64,000 nucleotides of DNA from Campylobacteraceae bacterium. GTDB taxonomy: Bacteria > Campylobacterota > Campylobacteria > Campylobacterales > Arcobacteraceae. How positions within the stretch are numbered: position 1 is the stretch's first letter; each line of letters opens with the position of its first letter. Positions 9,290-18,265 of this stretch are shown here, piece by piece. Both the position numbers and the translations under genes were made by a program. The DNA is taken from contig JABXII010000009.1 in NCBI GenBank assembly GCA_013373175.1, positions 62,001 through 126,000 of the forward strand, written 5' to 3'. A model generated the notes under the pieces. The model saw nothing but the letters and a program-made list of their open reading frames with translations, was not told where the DNA came from and did not search any database.

Positions 9290-10500
9290 TGGCAGATTTT
9301 TTTCAAAATGGAGCAATAACTACTTTACAAAACTTAGGTAACAGAAGTTTAGAAAGTATAGAAAGTGAACTTGAAGAGTTTAGTAAAAGAAGAAGAATGG
9401 TATTGCTTTTGCCTGCACTTTATTCTGAGTTTGAAACTCCAGCGATGGCAAAGATTATTGAAGAGTTAAAAAGTGTCAAATATCTTTATAAAATCATATT
9501 AGGTTTAGATAGGGCAACTAAAGAACAGTTTGAAGAAGTAAAAGAGTTGATGTCTGTTTTACCTTGTAAAGTTGATGTTTTATGGAATGATGGACCAAAT
9601 ATTCAAAACCTTTATAAGAAACTAGAAGAAGAGGGATTTTTAGGACTACAAGACCCAGGAAAAGGAAGGAACGTTTGGACTATGATGGGCTATGGACTTA
9701 CAGACAAAGATGCCTACGCCTTTGCTTTACATGATTGTGATATTGTAAATTATAGTAAAGAAATACCCGCAAGACTTTTTTATCCTATTGTTCACCCAGC
9801 ATTAGACTTTGAATTTAACAAAGGTTTTTATTCAAGGGTAACAACAAAGCTTCATGGACGAGCTACTAGACTTCTTTTTACTCCTTTAATAAACTCCCTT
9901 GTAAAAGTCTCAGGAAGTAATAGATACTTAGAGTACATGGAGAGTTTTAGATATTCACTTTCAGGAGAGTTTTCATTTATAAGGTCACTTGGTAGAGGTA
10001 TTGGTATTTCTCCTACTTGGGGATTAGAGGTTTCAACTTTAAGTGAGGTTTACAAAAATACTTCAAATAAAAGAATCTGCCAAACAGAAATTATGGAAAC
10101 CTATGAACATAAACATCAAGAATTGGGAAGTTCACAAAGTGGTGGTGGAATATATAAAATGGCAAATGATATAGCAAAAACTTTATTTAGAGTTTTAGCT
10201 CAAGAAGGAGTAGTATTTTCAGAAGCTTCATTTAAAACACTTCTTGCTACATATTTTCAAGAATCAAGATTTGAAATTTCAAAATACAATGCCTTAAGTA
10301 AAATCAATGGACTTGAATACAATAGGGAAAAAGAGATTAAAGCAGTTGAAGCTTTTCAGGAGGCTATTAAACAAGCTTCTTTAGAGTTTTATGAAGATCC
10401 AATGGGGGTGCCATCTCTTCCACCGTGGATTACTGTTAGGTCTGTGTTACCAGACTTCTCTGATAAGTTTTATTTTGCTGTACAAGAAGATAATAAATAA
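9289..10500 (+). CDS. glucosyl-3-phosphoglycerate synthase-like glycosyltransferase
   Basis: 403 residues, soluble, with a GT-A fold. It starts MADFFQNGAITTLQNLG, a pattern I associate with archaeal and bacterial glucosyl-3-phosphoglycerate synthases (GT81 group). The metal-binding DxD equivalent is DCD in ALHDCDIVNY near residue 148, and PGKGRNVWTMMGYG near 120 resembles the donor/acceptor loop of that family. The expected reaction is NDP-glucose + 3-phosphoglycerate to glucosyl-3-phosphoglycerate. A mannosyl-transferring version is possible. The neighbours (phosphatase, GH13 phosphorylase, galU) support the glucosyl reading. It is coupled by TAATG overlaps on both sides. Confidence 0.8.
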   Translation: MADFFQNGAITTLQNLGNRSLESIESELEEFSKRRRMVLLLPALYSEFETPAMAKIIEELKSVKYLYKIILGLDRATKEQFEEVKELMSVLPCKVDVLWNDGPNIQNLYKKLEEEGFLGLQDPGKGRNVWTMMGYGLTDKDAYAFALHDCDIVNYSKEIPARLFYPIVHPALDFEFNKGFYSRVTTKLHGRATRLLFTPLINSLVKVSGSNRYLEYMESFRYSLSGEFSFIRSLGRGIGISPTWGLEVSTLSEVYKNTSNKRICQTEIMETYEHKHQELGSSQSGGGIYKMANDIAKTLFRVLAQEGVVFSEASFKTLLATYFQESRFEISKYNALSKINGLEYNREKEIKAVEAFQEAIKQASLEFYEDPMGVPSLPPWITVRSVLPDFSDKFYFAVQEDNK

Positions 10501-12224
10501 TGCATATATCAAAAGAAGAACATACTATTAATAAAAGGCTAAATAGACTTTATCCTCCTGAAGTTGCCCAAAAAGCAGTAAATAGTATTATAGATTTAAT
10601 ATTCAAATATAAATCAAGGGTTGATTCAAAAGAGTATAAACTTAGTCAAAAAGATGTCATCTTGATAACTTATGGAAATCAAGTTACAAGGGAGGGGGAA
10701 CCTTCACTTCAAGTTTTAAAGGAGTTTATGGATAAACATTTAAAAGGCATAATTAATTCAATACACATTTTACCTTTTTATCCCTACTCTTCTGATGATG
10801 GCTTTTCAGTTGTAAACTATAATACCGTTGATCCTCATATGGGATCATGGAGAGAGATTGAGCAAATAAGTAATGATTACAGACTTATGGTTGATGGAGT
10901 TATAAATCATGTATCACAGTTTTCTGATTGGTTTAAAGCTTATTTAGAAAATGATGAGTATTTTAAAGACTTTTTTATAGAAGTTGACCCAAGTGAAGAT
11001 TTAAGAAAAGTAGTAAGACCAAGGTCAACACCACTTTTAAGTGAATTTATTGATGTAAATGGAAGAGTAAAAAATATTTGGACTACTTTTAGTAGAGACC
11101 AAGTTGATTTAAACTATAGAAGTCATAGGGTTTTAAGAAATGTACTTGATTCACTTTTTTATTATATAGAAAAAGGTGCAAGAATAATAAGACTAGATGC
11201 CATCGCTTTTATTTGGAAAGAGATTGGAACTTCTTGCGTACACCTTCCACAAACTCATGAGTTAATACAACTAATAAGAGAAGTTTTACATGAAGTAGCA
11301 CCAGAAGTTATAATAATCACTGAAACAAATGTGCCCCATGATGAAAATGTCTCATATTTTGGAAGTGGAGATGATGAAGCACAGATGGTATATAACTTTG
11401 CCTTACCACCTTTATTAATCCACTCTATTTTAAATCAAGATACTAAAAAGCTTACTTCTTGGGCAAAAACTTTGACTTTGCCTAGTGATAAGGTTTGTTT
11501 TTTTAATTTCACAGCAAGTCATGATGGAATAGGGCTAAGGCCTGTAAATGGGATATTAAGTGAGGAAGAAATTGAAAACTTAGTCTCAACTGTAAAAGAG
11601 CATAAAGGCTTAGTTTCATATAGGATGGATGAAAATGCAGTTGAGAGTCCATATGAGTTAAACTGTTCTTATATAGATGCATTAACACATCCAGATGAAG
11701 ATAGCAATATAAGATTAAAAAGAATGTTAGTTGCACAAGCTACAGCTTTAGTTATGCCTGGAGTTCCAGGGATTTATTTCCATTCACTTGTAGGTTCAAG
11801 AAACTATCATGATGGGGTGAAACATAGTGGACAAAATAGAACAATAAATAGAGAAAAGCTAAATATTGATTGGCTTGAAAAAAAGCTTGCAAAACAAGGA
11901 AGTTCTGTAAAAACTATGTTTGATAGCTATAAAAGATTGATATCCATTAGAATTAGTGAAAAAGCCTTTGACCCATTTGGTTCTTTTAGATTTTTGGATT
12001 TAGGTTCAAAACTTTTTGCACTGGAGCAGACCTGTAAAGAGTGTGAGCAAAGAGTCTTAGCAATTCATAACTTTTCAAATGAAAGGGTTAAGTGTACTAT
12101 TCCTGAAGATATATCATTGCCTTTATATGATATACTTTCATCAAATTTTGCAGTCACAATTAAAGATAATAAAGATATATGTCTTGAGCCTTATCAAATA
12201 GTATGGCTTAAGGGAAATGTATAA
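10500..12224 (+). CDS. GH13_18 sugar phosphorylase, probably glucosylglycerate phosphorylase
   Basis: 574 residues of an alpha-amylase-fold phosphorylase related to sucrose phosphorylase. Conserved regions are LPFYPYSSDDGFSV near 95, DGVINH near 132, RLDAIAFIWK near 230 (catalytic nucleophile Asp), ITETNVPHDEN near 273 (acid/base Glu), and ASHDGIGLRP near 338 (stabilising Asp). In known enzymes of this clade the acceptor can be sucrose, sucrose 6-phosphate or glucosylglycerate. The operon contains glucosylglycerate synthesis genes and glycerate kinase and no sucrose genes, so glucosylglycerate + Pi to glucose-1-phosphate + glycerate is the best inference. The stop lies 15 bp before galU. Confidence 0.82.
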   Translation: MHISKEEHTINKRLNRLYPPEVAQKAVNSIIDLIFKYKSRVDSKEYKLSQKDVILITYGNQVTREGEPSLQVLKEFMDKHLKGIINSIHILPFYPYSSDDGFSVVNYNTVDPHMGSWREIEQISNDYRLMVDGVINHVSQFSDWFKAYLENDEYFKDFFIEVDPSEDLRKVVRPRSTPLLSEFIDVNGRVKNIWTTFSRDQVDLNYRSHRVLRNVLDSLFYYIEKGARIIRLDAIAFIWKEIGTSCVHLPQTHELIQLIREVLHEVAPEVIIITETNVPHDENVSYFGSGDDEAQMVYNFALPPLLIHSILNQDTKKLTSWAKTLTLPSDKVCFFNFTASHDGIGLRPVNGILSEEEIENLVSTVKEHKGLVSYRMDENAVESPYELNCSYIDALTHPDEDSNIRLKRMLVAQATALVMPGVPGIYFHSLVGSRNYHDGVKHSGQNRTINREKLNIDWLEKKLAKQGSSVKTMFDSYKRLISIRISEKAFDPFGSFRFLDLGSKLFALEQTCKECEQRVLAIHNFSNERVKCTIPEDISLPLYDILSSNFAVTIKDNKDICLEPYQIVWLKGNV

Positions 12225-12239
12225 AAGGAGAAAAGAAAA

Positions 12240-13073
12240 GTGATAAAGAAGTGTTTATTTCCAGCAGCAGGATATGGAACTAGGTTTTTACCAGCAACAA
12301 AAGCGATGCCAAAAGAGATGTTACCAATTTTAACTAAACCCTTAATTCAATATGGTGTAGAAGAGGCTATGGATGCTGGATGTGATGTTATGGCTATTAT
12401 CACAGGACGTGGTAAAAGAGCTATCACTGACCACTTTGATATTTCATATGAGTTAGAACATCAAATTCAAGGTTCATCAAAAGAAAAAATGCTTGCAGAT
12501 ATCAGACATATTATTGACAAGTGTACTTTTACATATACAAGACAAAATGAGATGAAAGGTTTAGGAGATGCAATCTACAAAGGAAGTGCACTTTTAAGTG
12601 AGCTAGACCCATTTGCAGTAATCTTAGCAGATGACCTTTGTGTAAATCCTGATGGTGATGGAATCTTAGGTCAAATGGTAAAACTATATGAAAAATATAA
12701 GTGTTGTATAGTAGCTTGTATGGAAGTTCCTCAAGATGAGGTACATAAGTATGGAGTTATCGAAGGAAACGAGATTGAAGATGGAGTATTTATGGTTTCA
12801 AATATGGTTGAAAAACCAGATAATGATAAAGCTCCTTCAAACTTAGCTGTTATTGGAAGATATATTTTAACTCCTGATATCTTTGATATTATCAAAAATA
12901 CAAAGCCTGGAAAAAATGGTGAGCTACAAATTACTGATGCACTTTGTACACAAGCTAAAAAGGGCATGGTAATGGCATATAAGTTTAAGGGAAAAAGATT
13001 TGATTGTGGTAGTGTAGATGGTTTTGTTGAGGCTACTAACTATTTTTATAATTTAGAGAAAAATCAAAAATAG
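12240..13073 (+). CDS. galU: UTP-glucose-1-phosphate uridylyltransferase
   Basis: 277 residues. It makes UDP-glucose from UTP and glucose-1-phosphate. The nucleotide-binding start FPAAGYGTRFLPATKAMPKE is complete, and MVEKPD near 190, IGRYILTPDIF and the C-terminal RFDCGSVDGFVEATNYF fit GalU. Translation starts with GTG at 12240 behind AAAGGAG. In the operon it links glucose-1-phosphate from the phosphorylase to the sugar nucleotide that the glycosyltransferase would use. It also feeds surface polysaccharide synthesis generally. Confidence 0.95.
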   Translation: MIKKCLFPAAGYGTRFLPATKAMPKEMLPILTKPLIQYGVEEAMDAGCDVMAIITGRGKRAITDHFDISYELEHQIQGSSKEKMLADIRHIIDKCTFTYTRQNEMKGLGDAIYKGSALLSELDPFAVILADDLCVNPDGDGILGQMVKLYEKYKCCIVACMEVPQDEVHKYGVIEGNEIEDGVFMVSNMVEKPDNDKAPSNLAVIGRYILTPDIFDIIKNTKPGKNGELQITDALCTQAKKGMVMAYKFKGKRFDCGSVDGFVEATNYFYNLEKNQK

Positions 13074-13125
13074 TTAAACTCTCAAAACCCTTTATTTAGT
13101 CAAAAACTTGAATAAAGGTAAAAAG

Positions 13126-14397
13126 ATGGTAAGTTTTGAGCAAAATTTTTATCCAAAGATTTCTAAAGTAGGAAAAGAGACTTTAAAAAAAAGTTTTGAA
13201 GCTTTAAAAAAAGAAAAAGAGTCTAAAAAAGTAGGCTATTATGAGCTTCCAAAAAATGGTTTAAAAACTATAAAAGAGGTCAAAACTTACCAAGAAGAGA
13301 ATCCTTATTTTAAAAAGGATTCTATAAAAAATATCATAGTAGTTGGAATTGGTGGTTCTAGTTTAGGGACAAAAGCTGTTTATGAGTTTTTGAAATATAA
13401 AACTAAAAGCAAAAGAAAACTACACTTTCTAGAAAATGTTGACCCAATAATTATTGGAGAAACTCTACAAAAAATCAATAAAGAAGACACTCTGTTTTTA
13501 ATCATCTCAAAATCTGGAACTACTATTGAGACAACATCTATTTTCAAGTATATTATTGAGAAGTACAACTTTGATTTATCACTAAAAAAAGATGCAAATA
13601 GATTTGCTTTTATTACAGATAAGAACTCTTCTTTATCTAAACTTGCAAAAGAGTATTCAATAAAACAGTTTAATATTCCTTCAAATGTTGGTGGAAGATT
13701 CTCTGTTCTATCTGCTGTAGGGATAGTTCCTTTAGCTTTAATGGGAATTGATGTAAAAGAGCTTTTAAATGGAGCAAAAGGTTTAATTGATTCTTTCTTT
13801 GAATTTAAAGAGAAAAAAATACTAAAAAAAGCCTATTTTTATTCAAAACTTGCAAAAAAATATCCTATTAATGTACTATTTTCTTATTCATCTTTATTTA
13901 CATATTTTAATCAATGGTATGTGCAACTTTGGGGTGAATCTTTAGGAAAGCATGATATGTTAGGAAATAGTGTAGGGCTAACACCTGTACATCTTGTAGG
14001 TTCAGTTGACCAACACTCTTTTTTACAACTTATTTTACAAGGACCAAAAGATAAAACAGTAACAGTTATTAAAGTAGATGACTTTAAAAAAAGAGCAAAG
14101 ATACCAGATATAAAACTAAAATACTTAGAAAAAACAGACTACATAAATAATCACTCTTTTAATGAACTATTAAATGAAGAGTGCAATGCAACTTATGAGA
14201 CAATCTTAGAAAATGATATTCCTGTGGATATGATAGTTTTAGATAGAATAACAGCTCAAAATATAGGAATACTTATAGCTTATTATGAACTTCTAACTTC
14301 AAGTGTTGGACAAATGCTTATGATAAATACCTATAACCAACCAGGTGTAGAGTTTGGAAAACAAAAATTAGTTCAAAAGTTTGAAGAGGAAGCTTAG
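13126..14397 (+). CDS. pgi: glucose-6-phosphate isomerase
   Basis: About 423 residues from the ATG at 13126, which has AAAGG upstream; a TTG at 13108 in frame is less likely. It interconverts glucose-6-phosphate and fructose-6-phosphate, here needed gluconeogenically to supply hexose phosphate. Motifs are VVGIGGSSLGTKAV near 72, SKSGTTIETTS near 130, GGRFSVLSAVG near 188, GESLGKHD near 270 and DQHSFLQL near 295. Shorter than the E. coli enzyme (549), as in other compact bacterial forms. It ends the sugar operon and overlaps by 4 bp the end of the convergent transporter gene. The ribosome site lies in a possible hairpin (13089-13118). Confidence 0.95.
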   Translation: MVSFEQNFYPKISKVGKETLKKSFEALKKEKESKKVGYYELPKNGLKTIKEVKTYQEENPYFKKDSIKNIIVVGIGGSSLGTKAVYEFLKYKTKSKRKLHFLENVDPIIIGETLQKINKEDTLFLIISKSGTTIETTSIFKYIIEKYNFDLSLKKDANRFAFITDKNSSLSKLAKEYSIKQFNIPSNVGGRFSVLSAVGIVPLALMGIDVKELLNGAKGLIDSFFEFKEKKILKKAYFYSKLAKKYPINVLFSYSSLFTYFNQWYVQLWGESLGKHDMLGNSVGLTPVHLVGSVDQHSFLQLILQGPKDKTVTVIKVDDFKKRAKIPDIKLKYLEKTDYINNHSFNELLNEECNATYETILENDIPVDMIVLDRITAQNIGILIAYYELLTSSVGQMLMINTYNQPGVEFGKQKLVQKFEEEA

Positions 14398-15314
14398 ATT
14401 TTCTTTTCTTTATGAAGAATATATTGAAGTAATACAGTTACTAAACAAGAGATTATAATAAAGAACCAAACTTTAAAACCAAGATTAACATCTTTTAAAA
14501 CAGAAACTAAAATAGCAACTACTGCAGGGTTGATATATGTATAAGACATTATAATTTTAGGGTTTAAAACTATTGTTGCTTTTTGGTAAAGGTACAGAGT
14601 AAATAGTGTTGTCATAACTATTAAGTAAGCAATATTTATGGCAAACTCTCCTTTTACTAAGTGCCAGTTTAAAGGTATATCAAAAGCAAGTAAAATAATA
14701 GCCATCCAAAATGAACCACCAAGTAAAATAGAAAATACCATAACAATAGGTTTTTCATCTTTTTGTAAAATCTTTAAGAATATTGAATAAAAAGCCATTA
14801 AAAACATACTTCCAAAAAATACTAGGTCTCCATTGTTTAAAGAAAAAGATAGAAGTAAATCTAAACTACCTTTGAAAATAACTCCACAAGTACTAATAAC
14901 AGCTAAAAAGAAAATAGCATATTGCCTTAGGCTAATTTTATCTTTAAAGAAAAAGATACTAAGCAAAGCTGTTAATAAAGGCATAAGCGTGTACAAAGTA
15001 CCTGTATTTAAAGCTGTGGTTGTTTCTAAAGCAACAAGCTGTAAAACAAAGAAGCCTGCATAAAAAAAGCTTAATATAGCTCCTTTACCTAAACTTGGTA
15101 TTATCATAGCTCTATTTTCTTTGCTTATTAAAACAAAAGGAGCCAAGATGATAAAAGATATTATAAATCTAAGTAAAATAAGTGAAAAAGGGTCAATAAG
15201 ACCTGCAAGATTTTCCACTGCTATAAAAGAACCACCAATTAAAATAGTGGCTAAAAGTATATAGAAGTGACCTTGTAAAATTGAATTATTCAACTTCAAT
15301 AGCTTTTTGTACAC
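14394..15314 (-). CDS. EamA/DMT-family transporter
   Basis: 306 residues with about ten hydrophobic helices arranged as two EamA repeats. The first contains GGSFIAVENLAGLIDPFSLILLRF-type positions (near 25-50) and the second ends with the loop ILNPKIIMSYTYINP and a C-terminal KKI. Drug/metabolite exporters of this fold move amino acids, nucleosides or small metabolites, and the substrate cannot be read from sequence. The likely GTG start at 15314 overlaps the 3' end of hemD by 29 bp, so it is probably co-transcribed with hemD. Alternative TTG starts just downstream (15299, 15293) would remove the overlap or nearly so. Confidence 0.88.
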   Translation of the reverse strand: MYKKLLKLNNSILQGHFYILLATILIGGSFIAVENLAGLIDPFSLILLRFIISFIILAPFVLISKENRAMIIPSLGKGAILSFFYAGFFVLQLVALETTTALNTGTLYTLMPLLTALLSIFFFKDKISLRQYAIFFLAVISTCGVIFKGSLDLLLSFSLNNGDLVFFGSMFLMAFYSIFLKILQKDEKPIVMVFSILLGGSFWMAIILLAFDIPLNWHLVKGEFAINIAYLIVMTTLFTLYLYQKATIVLNPKIIMSYTYINPAVVAILVSVLKDVNLGFKVWFFIIISCLVTVLLQYILHKEKKI

Positions 15315-16188
15315 AAGCCTCTAATGATGTGTCATCTGCAATAAGTGGTTTTATATCTTTTGGGAAATGTTTTGCAGTTGTTTGACCAATAGAAATAGCA
15401 TAAAAACTACTATCCCATTCAAAGTTTTTGAAAAAGTATTCAATAGTTGAAGGTGAAGAAAAAATTATCTTTGAACCTTTAGGAATAGTTACTTTCTTGT
15501 CTATTTTTTTATAATTATTTTCATAAATAGTCTCTTCATCACAGTTAATACCTTTTTCTCTTAAGATATCAACTAGGTTTGAAATAGTTTTTTCTCCCCT
15601 TAGGTATAAAACTTTTTTGTCTTTTAAATCTTCGGCAATCTCTTCGGCAAACATATCACCATGTTTTTCTTTTCCAATAAACTCTAATCTACCATTTAAA
15701 TTTCTAATAAGTTTTGCACTTTGTGGTGAAATTACATATGAAGGAATCTTTTTCCATGATTTGTTAAATGAGTTTATTGATTCAATTGCATTTTTAGAAG
15801 TAAAAATTAAAGCATCATACTTTTCTAAATCTATATCTTTTTTAATAAATTTGATTTCAAATAATGGAATATTTTTAGCCCACTTTACTTTTTTGTTGCT
15901 AAGTACAAAAATGTTTTTTCTACTATTTTTAATATCTTCAGATATGGAATTATAGGCTCTTTTTATTCTAGACATGATTGAATTCTTTCCGTTTACTATG
16001 ATAGCTTTATCAGGTAAAACATCAAATTGAATGTGCTTCTTTGATAAATAAAATGTGATTTTTGTAAATTCTCTTTGTGTGTATTGGTTGCAGTATTTAT
16101 GGTCAGGTTTGATTATATTTGTTTTAGGGTCATATTCATAATATATTAAGTCTAATGAGTCAATTAGCTTTTTAATTTTCATAATCAA
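15286..16188 (-). CDS. hemD: uroporphyrinogen-III synthase, N-terminally extended
   Basis: 300 residues. The C-terminal 205 residues are HemD-like, the cyclase that closes hydroxymethylbilane into uroporphyrinogen III for haem and sirohaem: ALIFTSKNAIESI near 125, VISPQSAKLIRN near 155, VLYLRGEKTISNL near 195, FSSPSTIEYFFKNF near 245 and SIGQTTAKHF near 270. The first 95 residues (MKIKKLIDSLDLIYYEYDP onward) are not part of a normal HemD of about 210-250 residues and I do not recognise them. Translation might start later, for example at the ATG of MSRIKRAYN, giving about 230 residues. The gene is followed by an overlapping EamA transporter. Confidence 0.85.
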   Translation of the reverse strand: MIMKIKKLIDSLDLIYYEYDPKTNIIKPDHKYCNQYTQREFTKITFYLSKKHIQFDVLPDKAIIVNGKNSIMSRIKRAYNSISEDIKNSRKNIFVLSNKKVKWAKNIPLFEIKFIKKDIDLEKYDALIFTSKNAIESINSFNKSWKKIPSYVISPQSAKLIRNLNGRLEFIGKEKHGDMFAEEIAEDLKDKKVLYLRGEKTISNLVDILREKGINCDEETIYENNYKKIDKKVTIPKGSKIIFSSPSTIEYFFKNFEWDSSFYAISIGQTTAKHFPKDIKPLIADDTSLEACVQKAIEVE

Positions 16189-16317
16189 TTTTACTCCTAC
16201 ACACTAAATGTAATATATGTTTTTTCAGTTTAAGATACTCTTAAACAGTTTATATTTAGGTTAGTTTAGCACTTAAGAAGTAGAAAAAATGATAAAAATT
16301 TAATAAAAAAGAAATAA

Positions 16318-17268
16318 TTATTTAAAATTGTAATCAAAATTTTGAAAAGATTTATCTACTGAATCTTTAATACTATTACTTGAAATACCTTTTGTAATAG
16401 AAGTGTAAGATTTTATAGTTCTATTTCTATATATAAAACCTATAGTAATACTATTTTCAGCAATAAAAATTCCTCTTGCATCTTTCGTTTGCAAAAATGA
16501 ATCAATCTTTATTTTATAGTTTCCATTCTTTTTAAATATAAACCCTTCTTTTGTTAGAAAAGATTTTATTTTTGATGAAATTAGTGGGTAAGAGCCTTCA
16601 TTTTCAATATAAAAACTTGTTTTATTTTTAAATTCCTCTTGTTTTATTTTTGATTCTTTCAATATTTTATAAAAGGTTTCCTCTTTATATGAAGAGTCAA
16701 GAGTTTTTAGAATTTGAACTTTATTTATATATTTTGTTAAGTTTTTGTTTGCTTTTTTGTAACTAAGATATTTTGAGTAAGGATCTTTATTTTTTAAAGA
16801 ACTCTTTTTTATATAGTAGTTACTTATAAGCTGTTTTATCTGTGTTTTTAGTGTTTCAATTAAGTTTGACTTTTTTATTTCTACTTCCACAAAGACATTT
16901 TTATAGTTATTATAAATATTCTTAACTTTATAATCTTGAAAAATTAATTCTTGTGTTGAACTATTAATATTTTCAATATACTCTTTTGAAATATATTCTC
17001 TGTATTTGAAGGTAGATTTTTTTTCAAGTGTAGAGTTACTTTTTATTGATAAAGATAGTTTAGATGAGATAGATATTAGTGCTGATTTTATAGCTTTATC
17101 TAAATTTTCACCTTCTGCTACTCCATAAAGGTACAATGAATTATTTGCAGAAGGTTTAACATACCAAGAAGGAAGGTTATTATTTGTTTTTAACTCTATA
17201 TTTTCTTTAGAAGAACAAGCAATAAAAAGAAATGATGCAAATATAATAAATAAAAAGTTTTTTTTCAT
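16318..17268 (-). CDS. LPP20-family lipoprotein, long form
   Basis: 316 residues. The signal peptide ends in lipobox FIAC with Cys about residue 18, so it is a lipoprotein. Residues about 30-140 match the LPP20 pattern: LPSWYVKP, then YLYGVAEGENLDKAIKSAL, then a long run of amphipathic strands. The rest is lysine-rich and predicted soluble. LPP20 proteins include the Helicobacter antigen and the flagellar FlgP of Campylobacter/Vibrio. It is the last of three contiguous lipoprotein genes (1 bp spacing to the one upstream). The long C-terminal extension is unusual for LPP20 and has no family I recognise. Confidence 0.8.
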   Translation of the reverse strand: MKKNFLFIIFASFLFIACSSKENIELKTNNNLPSWYVKPSANNSLYLYGVAEGENLDKAIKSALISISSKLSLSIKSNSTLEKKSTFKYREYISKEYIENINSSTQELIFQDYKVKNIYNNYKNVFVEVEIKKSNLIETLKTQIKQLISNYYIKKSSLKNKDPYSKYLSYKKANKNLTKYINKVQILKTLDSSYKEETFYKILKESKIKQEEFKNKTSFYIENEGSYPLISSKIKSFLTKEGFIFKKNGNYKIKIDSFLQTKDARGIFIAENSITIGFIYRNRTIKSYTSITKGISSNSIKDSVDKSFQNFDYNFK

Positions 17269-18264
17269 CTAATTTTGCACTTGCTCTTTAACTATTTTAT
17301 TGTTTGTGATTTGTTCTTTAATTCTTAAAATAGCTTTGTCAATAGCTTCATTTGGTTCAAGAACTAAATCATCTGCTTGCTCATATAATTGTTTGGCTAA
17401 GGAGTATTCTCCTTGGGCTTCTTTTACAAGTCCTAAATTATAAGCAGCAACAAAACATTTGTCTTTTGTACTTGTAAGTAAGTTACTTAAGAGTTCTTCT
17501 GCTTTATCTAATCTTCCATTTTTAATGTATTGCAGGGAATATTCAAGTAATTTTTCTTGTTCATCAGTATAATCTATTTCTGGACTATCTAGTAATTCAA
17601 TACTTACATATCTTTTGTTTGGCGAAATCTTTGAGATAAATCTTTGAACAATTGTATCTGATAACTTATCTAGAACATATCCTTTTGTAGGAATATTATT
17701 AAGTCTATCAACACAGTTTGAGTAAGTTCTATCTTGCGAAATTGAATCAGCATAAATAATATCTCCAAATTGTACATCTGTAAGTTTTATATTTACACTT
17801 AAGTTATAGTTTGTTCTTGTACAAGAAACATAATATGTTCTACTTCTTTTACACTCTTTATCTATACATTTACTTCTTAAGGTTCTGTAATAGTTTCTAT
17901 TCATACTTGAATCAGCAACTGTTCCTGAAATAATCCCTTGAACTCCAATTAGTTTACCAACTTTTACAGCAGTTTTTTCATCTACTAATCCAGAATATTG
18001 CAGTTTTTGTTCATCAATGATTTTATCAATTTCTTCTCTATTCATAACAGTAAAATATTGAGAGCCTAAAACGGTTTTTTTAGATAATTGGGTTTCAAGT
18101 TTACTTGCAAAACCAATTGAATCATTCTTGAATCTAAGTACTGCAATCTTTTTAACATCTGCTGCTCTTTGGATATTTGCAGGTTCAATCATCTTCACGT
18201 TTACTTTTTGTGCACAACCTATAAAAAAAGTACTGATAAAAATAAGTATAAATATATTTTTCAT
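17269..18264 (-). CDS. CsgG/HfaB-like lipoprotein with C-terminal TPR
   Basis: 331 residues. The lipobox is FIGC (Cys about 17). The segment KKIAVLRFKNDSIGFASKLETQLSK through FTVMNREEIDKIIDEQKLQYSGLVDEKTAVKVGKLIGVQGIISG is the CsgG-type fold; CsgG itself forms the curli export pore, and related proteins include HfaB, LpoB and FlgT/FlgO-like factors. Residues about 230-320 contain one or two TPR helices (LLEYSLQYIKNGRLDKAEELL, YNLGLVKEAQGEYSLAKQLYEQ). Four to five cysteines around 130-150 (SKCIDKECKRS, YVSCTR) could form disulfides. It lies between two LPP20 lipoproteins, so it is probably part of an outer-membrane complex. Confidence 0.82.
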   Translation of the reverse strand: MKNIFILIFISTFFIGCAQKVNVKMIEPANIQRAADVKKIAVLRFKNDSIGFASKLETQLSKKTVLGSQYFTVMNREEIDKIIDEQKLQYSGLVDEKTAVKVGKLIGVQGIISGTVADSSMNRNYYRTLRSKCIDKECKRSRTYYVSCTRTNYNLSVNIKLTDVQFGDIIYADSISQDRTYSNCVDRLNNIPTKGYVLDKLSDTIVQRFISKISPNKRYVSIELLDSPEIDYTDEQEKLLEYSLQYIKNGRLDKAEELLSNLLTSTKDKCFVAAYNLGLVKEAQGEYSLAKQLYEQADDLVLEPNEAIDKAILRIKEQITNNKIVKEQVQN

Positions 18265-18265
18265 T

